DNA from: Sphingobium sp. BYY-5
GTDB taxonomy: Bacteria > Pseudomonadota > Alphaproteobacteria > Sphingomonadales > Sphingomonadaceae
NCBI RefSeq assembly: GCF_022758885.1
Contig: NZ_JALEBH010000001.1
Span: forward strand, 2,046,001 to 2,110,000
Direction: 5' to 3'
DNA: 64,000 nucleotides
Of this stretch, positions 26,809-33,551 are shown piece by piece; position 1 is the first letter of the stretch, and each line of letters starts with the position of its first letter. Both the position numbers and the translations under genes were made by a program. A model generated the notes under the pieces. It made no database searches, was not told where the DNA came from, and saw only the letters and a list, made by a program, of their open reading frames with translations.

Positions 26809-26985
26809 CTAATAATCGTTACGTTTCGAATGAACTATCGCGCTAACAGCCGGATAAAGCCACATCACGCTCAATATCCAGAATACCCAAGCAATCTCTG
26901 CATTGTTCATTAGGGTAGCCCAAACAGCTATACCTAGCGTGATAGCGGCAGCAAACATCTGCCACCACGAAAAAGGAAATCGCAT
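26809..26985 (-). CDS. 58-residue two-helix membrane protein, candidate immunity protein
   Basis: The protein MRFPFSWWQMFAAAITLG and so on has two hydrophobic segments (MFAAAITLGIAVWATLM and IAWVFWILSVMWLYPAVSA) and a short basic tail. Its ATG overlaps the upstream stop by one base (TAATG), showing translational coupling to the displaced tip at 26985-27383. Small two-helix membrane proteins commonly protect against membrane-acting tips. No family recognised. Confidence 0.62.
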   Translation of the reverse strand: MRFPFSWWQMFAAAITLGIAVWATLMNNAEIAWVFWILSVMWLYPAVSAIVHSKRNDY

Positions 26986-27383
26986 TACCGGGCTCCTCGG
27001 TTGATACAGCGCCCATCTTCTGGATGAGCCTCGGCTCCCCTCTGCGCTTTGTCAGCCGCTCCGCCTGCGGCAACGGCGGTTGCGCCATATCGAAGTGCTT
27101 GTGCGGTAGTGGCCCCGGTCGCCGTACCCGCAGAAACCAATCCTAATCCTCCCGATACAGACCCGACTGCAATGAAGAACAGGTCCTTGGCAGCTCCCCA
27201 GAGATCGAGACGCGAGTTATTGACGAAGCTTTGGTAAGCAGGATTCATAACGACTTTTCTGCGTGGATCACCCGTCTTAGTCATAGTTCTTCCACGACTA
27301 TCATATGGCACGTAGCCTTCGGGAACTGCAAACTGTGGCGCTGGAGCGCAACCGTTGTCAGGTTGCTCATTATTTTGCGGCAT
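26985..27383 (-). CDS. Orphan RHS tip with its own start codon
   Basis: A 132-residue protein without RHS core. It begins MPQNNEQPDNGCAPAPQF, and its first 13 bases (ATGCCGCAAAATA) are identical to the junction inside two full RHS genes. Those genes encode GMPQN at the core-to-tip linker, so the ATG here is the same codon used as a start. The body has a hydrophobic Gly/Ala-rich region (LFFIAVGSVSGGLGLVSAG, ATAVAAGGAADKA) like the tip of 27690-31919, suggesting a membrane-active domain. It is coupled by TAATG at both ends to candidate immunity genes. Confidence 0.68.
   Translation of the reverse strand: MPQNNEQPDNGCAPAPQFAVPEGYVPYDSRGRTMTKTGDPRRKVVMNPAYQSFVNNSRLDLWGAAKDLFFIAVGSVSGGLGLVSAGTATGATTAQALRYGATAVAAGGAADKAQRGAEAHPEDGRCINRGAR
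27371..27383 (-). repeat. 13-bp tip-junction motif
   Basis: ATGCCGCAAAATA on the minus strand. Identical copies lie at 4464-4476 (minus strand) and 23508-23520 (plus strand), in each case at the linker/tip boundary of an RHS protein. Confidence 0.8.
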
Positions 27384-27688
27384 TACTTCATGCGCTTGGA
27401 GCGTCGATATATGTCAATGTGCGGGTATGAGCTAAAGATCAAGAATGCTGCACACCCGACGATAATCAAGGCAGCATCTGTTGGCTTATCATACGATCCC
27501 CAGGCGACAACAATGGACGATCCAGCCACGAAAAATAGCCGAGGAAATGCATAATAGCGATAATTAATATCGCCAGGAACTTTGCGGAAAACCTCTAACA
27601 TATTCGTAAAACGCCAATAGAATGCGACATCTAATGCCAACCCCAACACAACAAATATTGCGGTGAAAACGAAAAAGCTAACAGTCAT
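27383..27688 (-). CDS. Membrane protein, candidate immunity protein of the RHS tip
   Basis: A 101-residue protein with three hydrophobic segments (FFVFTAIFVVLGLALDVAFY, FPRLFFVAGSSIVVAWGSY, ALIIVGCAAFLIFSSY) and a basic C-terminus (YRRSKRMK). It starts one base after the RHS stop and overlaps the orphan tip by one base. A membrane immunity protein fits the hydrophobic Gly-rich tip before it. No family recognised. Confidence 0.7.
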   Translation of the reverse strand: MTVSFFVFTAIFVVLGLALDVAFYWRFTNMLEVFRKVPGDINYRYYAFPRLFFVAGSSIVVAWGSYDKPTDAALIIVGCAAFLIFSSYPHIDIYRRSKRMK

Positions 27689-27689
27689 A

Positions 27690-30600
27690 TCAGCAACCTA
27701 TCTTACCGACTAAGCGACCATATCCTGCCGCGACCCCATCTCCGGCGACATTATTCACTCTCTGCTGGCTTGCGCTTAGATTGTTGAACATTCTTCTAGA
27801 GGCCATCGACCCGCCAAGAATGCCTTTGGTTGCATAGCCGGCGCCAGACCCGCCAATGAAGGATATTGCGCCTTGAGCAGCCCCCTCGAGATTTCCATCT
27901 ACGAGATTAGCTCCAATGTTGACGATGGAAGCGACCCGCCCAACTCCACCAGCGAGGAGTGCCGTGCCTTCAAAAACGGCAAATCCAGCGCCAGTAGGCG
28001 CGGTCAACAATCCCAAGCCACCAGATACAACCGCAGTTTCATCAGCGCGGTCACCAACCCAGCTAGCCCAGTCAGCGACTTGGCCAGCAACAGTTTTAGA
28101 TGGAGGGGGACATGGCTTACTTCGCGGCGCCGTCACGACTATTTCTGCATCAACAGGCGAATCTCCACCGCCGCCGCCACTCTCTCCTTTTTCTCCAGAA
28201 GCAGAAAAAGGGTCTGATCGCTCAAAGCACATTACTTGAGTTGCAATAACCTCAATATCATTGCCGAAAGATTTGGTAGGAAGATGGATTGCGTTACATG
28301 AAATGGCTAGCCCCGTCGGATCCGTATTATTAATCGGATCGCCGCCGACATAGTTATACCAATTCATGCCATCGGCATAACCGATGGGGTCGGTCTGCAT
28401 GAACCGTCCGAGGGTGGGGGAGTAGATGCGGGCCTTGTAATAATACATGTTGAGACCCGACAGCCAGACCTGGCCGGTATACTGGAACCGGCCCAGATTG
28501 GTCGAGGCGGGAATGCCATATTCATCATAACGGTTGGTGCCAAGGCTCGCGCCGCTGCTGTTGGTCACAGCGATGATGCTGCCGCGCTCGTCGGCGTGCA
28601 GCCAACGGCGATCGGTCGTGCCCGACCCCTCATACCAGACGACCGGCTCATCTGCGCCGGGACCATAGACATAACGGCGTGTGATCGCACCGGAGGGATT
28701 GGCCACTTCCGCTGCCATATGCCCACCATCATAGGTGAAGCGCGTCGAGACGCTGGTGTTATATTCGTGCAAACGGCCCAACGGGTCATAGTGGAGCGTG
28801 ACCCCGCCCGTCGCTGAGTTCAACCGGTTCTCAGAGCCATAGCTATAGCTGTTGGTGCCATCACCCGTCAGGTTGCCACGCCCGTCATAGCTGAAGCTGG
28901 CGGCGCCGGCCGTAGCATATTGGTTACGGCCGTTGCTCGCATAGGGGCGCGTGACATTCACATGGCCGGTCCAGGCATAGCTGTCGTTGCTGCGCGTCGT
29001 CTGCTTGAGCTGATTGGCCGGATTATAGCTGAAACCAAGCGTGAGGTCCTGCGCCGTGCCCGCCAGGTTCTGCGTCATCGACGAGAGGCGCGAGATCGCG
29101 TCGGGCGTGTAGTTGGCGCTGGTGCCGTTGCCAAACGCCGTGCCGGTCCGGAAACCCAGGTCATTATAGCTGTAGGTCGCCAGCACGCCGACACCCGAGG
29201 TTGCTCCATTCTCGCGGATCCTGGTCATGGCGCCCATCATGTCATAATCGTAATTGACATAGAAGCCGTCATTCCAGGTCGCCTTGGTCCGCCGTCCGGC
29301 AAGGTCATATTCGTACGTCATCGATCCGAACGTTTGCCCCTCGGTGATGAGCCGGCCCAGAGCGTCATAACCGTTGGTGAGGGTCACTCCGTCAGCGGGC
29401 CTTTGCATCAGCGTGGTGCGACCAAGAAGGTCGTAGCCGTAGTTGACGTCCGCTTCGGTTCCGGGGAGGTTCTTCAGCGTCACCCGATTGAGATTATCAT
29501 AGGTGTAGCCGATATTCTGCCCATCGCGCAGGCGCGTGTTGGTGACGTTGCTATTGGCATCGTAGGTCAGCTGGACATAATCGGTGGTCGAGCTGGTTCC
29601 GGCACCCTTGGCGGTATTGGGATAGCGCGTCTTCACCAGCCGGTCGAAGCCGTCATATTCATAGGTGGTCAGGTTGTTCTCCCCATCCCTGTCCGTGAGT
29701 TGCTGGCCATTGTTGCCGTATGTCGCGGACCATGTGGTCGCGACTGCGGCGGTGCCAACAGCTTCCTCGACGCTCGTTGCCCGTCCAACCGCATCATAGT
29801 TGGTCCTGACCACGCGATCGGGGCCATTGGGACCGGTCGTCTGCAACGGCGTGCAACTGCTGGCCTGTGGTCCCCAATTGGCAGGGTTCATGTATGTCAC
29901 CGAACAGGACGGACGGCCCAGCGCGTCATAGATATAGTCGACCACCGAATAATCGGTGCCATTGGACCAGATCGTCTGGCGGTTCATCCGGCCGTTGCCG
30001 TCATAGACGTTCGTAAGGCGGTAGCTTTCCGCAAAATTATTCCAGGCCGTGTCTCCCTGATCGGTGACGTTGCCGGTCTGGACCAAAGTCACCTGGCCGT
30101 CCCCATTATAGCTTATGCGCTGCGCAAGGGGCTTGCGAGACCCCGCGCCATCCGGATCGGGCGCAATGACACCGACCACCTGGCGCGCCGCGTCATAGCG
30201 ATAGCGCGTCGTGTCCGCGCTTCCCGCCAGAGGGCCATCCACCGTCAGGCGATTGCCGATCGCGTCGTAGCTATAAGCCGTCGTCGCCGTCAGCACGCCA
30301 TTACCCGAGCCCGTTGAAATCGACACAGGAAGAGAGTTGCCTGCGTTGTAGGCGATGGTCGTTCGTACTTCGTCTGCGCCATTGGCACAGGACGCGCTGG
30401 ACCGGCATGTCGAACTCGAAGTGAGGGCATATAGTCCCGACGCCAGCAACGTGTAACTGTTACGCGTCTCTGGTCGCGTCCCGCCTGCCGTCGGCGCGGG
30501 AAGAATCATCTTTGTTACACCGCCATGTGTCGGATCATATTCGTAGTTGGTTACTTGCCCCTTGGCGTCGGTTGTCGTGACCGGCTTGTCACAGAGCGCC

Positions 30601-31919
30601 GCGTTCGTACAATTTTCGGGATAAGTCGCGCTTGTCAGGATGTCTGTGAGCCCTGAACCTGGTTTGGCGACGAGACGCCGGGACAAAAGGTTTCCCCGTG
30701 CGTCATAGCTGTAATGAACATAATTTTGTTCAGGCATTGTAACCCGAACCAAACGAGATTGAGTATCATAGGCGTAGAATGTGGATTGCGAGTTTGCATC
30801 TATGACCTTGGTGGGGCGGCCAAGAGCGAGATCCGACATGATTGTCGTAGATTGCGAAAGGGCGTTTGTCCGGACCATGGTCGCCAGATTGTCGGCAATA
30901 TTGTAGGCATAATTGGTCGTCACGCCCGCATTCACGACCTGTGAGACCTTGCCTGACACGTCACCCGTTATCACAATGTTGTCGCTTGCGCTGCCAGGCT
31001 TGCGTAAAGAGGCAATGGAAACGCCATTCACGCGCGTAATGCGCCAAAGGGCGCCTGCGTGATCGGTAATTTCGGTGACTGTTCCAGATGGATAGGCGTA
31101 CGTCGCAGTGCGCGTTATCGACGCGTCATTCATGTTGGAGAAAACAGCGCTGGTTTTCACATACCAACTGGACGCGGGTAGGCCCGTTGTTGGATCAGTA
31201 TTATTTTGATAGGTAAAAGCGATCCTATAGTTGTTCCGGTTTCGGATTGCGCTAAGCCGGAAAAAATGAGCGCAATTATCATATAACGGCTCGCCGTTGA
31301 CGACGTATGGGACGCATGTTTCTCCGGCACGCCATTCACGTGTGATTACTTGACCGGATTTATAGGTCGTGGTGTCGGCAAGGAGGGTGCAAACCGTGGT
31401 TTGCGACGTAGTGGAGCAAAATCCGGACTTTCCGCCCTTATACTCAAGGTTTCCGGGCCATCCAAATGTCGTTACAGCACCATCTTGCTGTGTGAAAGTA
31501 TAGGATTCCGCGCTATTTTTGGTCAGTGTCGCGCCAGTGCCTTGATTTGAGGTGAAACTGGTAGCCCCCGACGCTCCTGTGAATGTCTCACTGCGGTTGT
31601 TGATCGTGATCGAGATTGTGGCTTGGCCACTACTTACCACTCGGCGGAAGCCCATTTGCAAGCTGTTGCCCTGAATAGCGCCGAAATATTCGGTTAGGCT
31701 GAGGAGCCCATCGCCCGTACCGATCGATCCGACAGGAATTCCCGCACTGAACATATCGGAAGTCAGGTCGACGCCGTTTGCATCGATATTCGAGAAGGGG
31801 GGCGGGATCGGAATTTCTTGCGCAAATGCGTTGCCTGTGACCATTCCTGCGAGGGTAGTCGAGGCGAGAAGAAGAACGAGTGAACGAGAAAATGCCGCAT
31901 TGGTGGCAGAAATCGCCAT
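27690..31919 (-). CDS. Secreted RHS repeat protein with hydrophobic Gly-rich tip
   Basis: A 1409-residue protein. I chose ATG 31919 (MAISATNAAFSRSLVLLLAS, cut near NAFAQ) because GGGGGA lies five bases upstream; the open frame extends 11 codons further. YD repeats run to RFMQTDPIGYADG and DPTGL. The linker has AEIVVTAPR, a TonB-box-like motif, and a Gly run. The tip (about 120 residues) has glycine-rich hydrophobic helices (VVSGGLGLLTAPTGAGFAVF, GTALLAGGVGRVASIV, GSGAGYATKGILGG), suggesting membrane insertion. Its core is nearly identical to that of the first RHS gene in opposite orientation. Genes upstream on the same strand encode a mini YD protein and a small exported protein. Confidence 0.88.
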   Translation of the reverse strand: MAISATNAAFSRSLVLLLASTTLAGMVTGNAFAQEIPIPPPFSNIDANGVDLTSDMFSAGIPVGSIGTGDGLLSLTEYFGAIQGNSLQMGFRRVVSSGQATISITINNRSETFTGASGATSFTSNQGTGATLTKNSAESYTFTQQDGAVTTFGWPGNLEYKGGKSGFCSTTSQTTVCTLLADTTTYKSGQVITREWRAGETCVPYVVNGEPLYDNCAHFFRLSAIRNRNNYRIAFTYQNNTDPTTGLPASSWYVKTSAVFSNMNDASITRTATYAYPSGTVTEITDHAGALWRITRVNGVSIASLRKPGSASDNIVITGDVSGKVSQVVNAGVTTNYAYNIADNLATMVRTNALSQSTTIMSDLALGRPTKVIDANSQSTFYAYDTQSRLVRVTMPEQNYVHYSYDARGNLLSRRLVAKPGSGLTDILTSATYPENCTNAALCDKPVTTTDAKGQVTNYEYDPTHGGVTKMILPAPTAGGTRPETRNSYTLLASGLYALTSSSTCRSSASCANGADEVRTTIAYNAGNSLPVSISTGSGNGVLTATTAYSYDAIGNRLTVDGPLAGSADTTRYRYDAARQVVGVIAPDPDGAGSRKPLAQRISYNGDGQVTLVQTGNVTDQGDTAWNNFAESYRLTNVYDGNGRMNRQTIWSNGTDYSVVDYIYDALGRPSCSVTYMNPANWGPQASSCTPLQTTGPNGPDRVVRTNYDAVGRATSVEEAVGTAAVATTWSATYGNNGQQLTDRDGENNLTTYEYDGFDRLVKTRYPNTAKGAGTSSTTDYVQLTYDANSNVTNTRLRDGQNIGYTYDNLNRVTLKNLPGTEADVNYGYDLLGRTTLMQRPADGVTLTNGYDALGRLITEGQTFGSMTYEYDLAGRRTKATWNDGFYVNYDYDMMGAMTRIRENGATSGVGVLATYSYNDLGFRTGTAFGNGTSANYTPDAISRLSSMTQNLAGTAQDLTLGFSYNPANQLKQTTRSNDSYAWTGHVNVTRPYASNGRNQYATAGAASFSYDGRGNLTGDGTNSYSYGSENRLNSATGGVTLHYDPLGRLHEYNTSVSTRFTYDGGHMAAEVANPSGAITRRYVYGPGADEPVVWYEGSGTTDRRWLHADERGSIIAVTNSSGASLGTNRYDEYGIPASTNLGRFQYTGQVWLSGLNMYYYKARIYSPTLGRFMQTDPIGYADGMNWYNYVGGDPINNTDPTGLAISCNAIHLPTKSFGNDIEVIATQVMCFERSDPFSASGEKGESGGGGGDSPVDAEIVVTAPRSKPCPPPSKTVAGQVADWASWVGDRADETAVVSGGLGLLTAPTGAGFAVFEGTALLAGGVGRVASIVNIGANLVDGNLEGAAQGAISFIGGSGAGYATKGILGGSMASRRMFNNLSASQQRVNNVAGDGVAAGYGRLVGKIGC
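28306..30277 (-). repeat. RHS core copy B of an inverted pair
   Basis: Inverted counterpart of 2-1965. Recombination between the two would invert the ~26 kb between them and swap the RHS C-terminal tips and immunity genes. Confidence 0.85.
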
Positions 31920-31972
31920 TATATCCCCCTGGCAACTCAAATTTACTGTCAATTAAGCGAAGCTGAAGTCGT

Positions 31973-32302
31973 TTAGATGGTTGCAGCAACCGCAACGATT
32001 TGACACCATCCCATCTCGTCCTTTTCGATCGAAAGGGTGGCTTGCTGACCAGAATAATATAACTGGGTGATTAGCTGCTGTTTTGTAGCAGCCCCTTCAG
32101 ACAAGTCGGTAACAAATGCATATTTGTCCTGACAGCCGTCCAGGACGTCCGCATCGCCTTCTCGAACATAAGCGCGCAACGCGGGACCTTGAGGGGTGCC
32201 GCTCGCGATGCCCTGAACAAGGCCACTTACCGAAAATATTTCAGCAAATGCAGGCGTTGAAAGCCCCGCCAAAAGGGCGGCAACAACGAGTTTTGAACGC
32301 AT
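31973..32302 (-). CDS. Small exported protein in the RHS operon
   Basis: A 109-residue protein: signal peptide (MRSKLVVAALLAGLSTPAFA) then a ~90-residue mature domain (IFSVSGLVQGIASGTPQG, with Cys in LDGCQDKYAF and in GWCQIVAV). I chose ATG 32302, five bases after GGGGGA. The two cysteines and beta-prone ends suggest a disulphide-linked small beta barrel, perhaps OB-fold-like, but I name no family. It lies between the mini YD gene and the RHS gene on the same strand. Confidence 0.65.
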   Translation of the reverse strand: MRSKLVVAALLAGLSTPAFAEIFSVSGLVQGIASGTPQGPALRAYVREGDADVLDGCQDKYAFVTDLSEGAATKQQLITQLYYSGQQATLSIEKDEMGWCQIVAVAATI

Positions 32303-32488
32303 ATTTCCCCCAATATCAGTACGATTCGACATCAACGCGACCTCAAGCCCCTGGATCGCCCGTCCGCCAGCATCCGCTTGCTCACCCTAAAACATCTAAT
32401 TCGCTTCGTGCAAAGTCTGATGTCTATCCAGAAGACCGCATGTGGAAAGCCATGATTTTTGAAAAGCGACCGTCTATTGCGGATCAGG

Positions 32489-32701
32489 CTAGCTGGGTGC
32501 GCCCGTCACTTTGACGCTGGAGCGATTGTCGGCCTTGTCGATGACATATTCGGTCGTGATGCCGTTGTTCACCGTGCCTGAGCGCTCGACCTTTATGACC
32601 TGGCCCCGTGCGTCATAGGTGTAGGTGATGGTTTCGTTGGCGTGCGCCATTATAGGTGCGCAGCAGGCTGCGACAAGCGTGAGCGATTTCACCAGCTTCA
32701 T
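32489..32701 (-). CDS. Mini YD-repeat secreted protein
   Basis: A 70-residue protein: signal peptide (KLVKSLTLVAACCAPIMAHA), then ETITYTYDARGQVIKVERSG, then GITTEYVIDKADNR, ending VTGAPS. I chose ATG 32701, four bases after GGGGGGAA; the open frame extends 23 codons upstream. It is closely similar to the mini YD protein at 8248 (same length, same NNG(I/V)TTEY and KADNR, same TGAP end). It is first in a minus-strand series leading to the 27690 RHS gene. Confidence 0.72.
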   Translation of the reverse strand: MKLVKSLTLVAACCAPIMAHANETITYTYDARGQVIKVERSGTVNNGITTEYVIDKADNRSSVKVTGAPS

Positions 32702-32831
32702 GATTTCCCCCCGTTTCACTACGCAACCTAAGCAGTTCGGCCAGCCGATGACAAGATATCGGACTTTCAAACAATGTTTGTCATAAATTGGCCGCCGCTC
32801 CTCGCCGATTCCTGCGGGCGGATGTAATCTT

Positions 32832-33536
32832 TCAGGATAGCGATGGCCCTATGCTGATGACGCAGCGTACCGGCGCCTTGGCTTTGACGGCCGCCCGCTC
32901 ACATGCATCTATAGTATCGCGGTTCGTCTGCCGCATATTGGCCGCGTCAACGATGGCCTGCCAGCCTTCCGGGTTCCCGGCCTGCATCAGGCGGGTGCCC
33001 GCGTCCCACAATGTCGGCTCACCAATGATATGCGCGGCCATCTTCTCGGGCATGTGCCAGCCCTGCGGCAGGGCGCGCAGGACAACGCCCGGCAGGATCG
33101 ACCAGGCCATCATCCCGGCCACCATTCCACCACCGATGGCCCACAGGATGCGGCGACGCTGCGCGCAGATCGTGGCGACCGTGCCGGCCAGATGCTCCAT
33201 GCGTGACGCCGCGCCGTCTATCCGCTCCTTTGCCTGTTTGATGGTCGCAGCGTCCTCCGCCCGAGCGCTGGTCCCGGCCGCCGCGATCTGGTCGGCCATT
33301 GCGTCGGACGTGACCTGCATCGCCGGACGGCGTGCAAGCGTGTTGATCGCGTTGCGCATCTTCTCCAGCAGGGCCGCGATCTCGCCCAGCGTCTCGCTAT
33401 AGTCGGGCGTGGCTTCCCGTTTGGCGGCAAGCCCGGCAATGGCCGCTTCCAACAGGTCTATCTTCTCCGCAAGGCGCGTGAAAGCAATGGCAGCCGGATC
33501 GGGTTCGGGGGCAAGTGTCGGTAAACTACTATCCAT
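32832..33536 (-). CDS. DUF6118-like protein next to the relaxase
   Basis: A 234-residue protein: an N-terminal helical half with coiled-coil character (FTRLAEKIDLLEAAIAGLAA, LLEKMRNAINTLARR), one membrane helix (WAIGGGMVAGMMAWSILPGV, about residues 132-152) and a C-terminal segment (WDAGTRLMQAGNPEGWQAI) ending near a Cys pair. Size and layout match what I recall of DUF6118 proteins found beside Ti-type traA in sphingomonad mobile elements. It starts 15 bp downstream of traA on the same strand. Role in mobilisation unknown. Confidence 0.7.
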   Translation of the reverse strand: MDSSLPTLAPEPDPAAIAFTRLAEKIDLLEAAIAGLAAKREATPDYSETLGEIAALLEKMRNAINTLARRPAMQVTSDAMADQIAAAGTSARAEDAATIKQAKERIDGAASRMEHLAGTVATICAQRRRILWAIGGGMVAGMMAWSILPGVVLRALPQGWHMPEKMAAHIIGEPTLWDAGTRLMQAGNPEGWQAIVDAANMRQTNRDTIDACERAAVKAKAPVRCVISIGPSLS

Positions 33537-33551
33537 GATCTTGTCTCCTTC

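Noticed and set aside
28920..30317. 465-codon plus-strand frame opposite the 27690 RHS gene
   Set aside because: Same antisense effect; matching frames occur opposite the first and second RHS genes.
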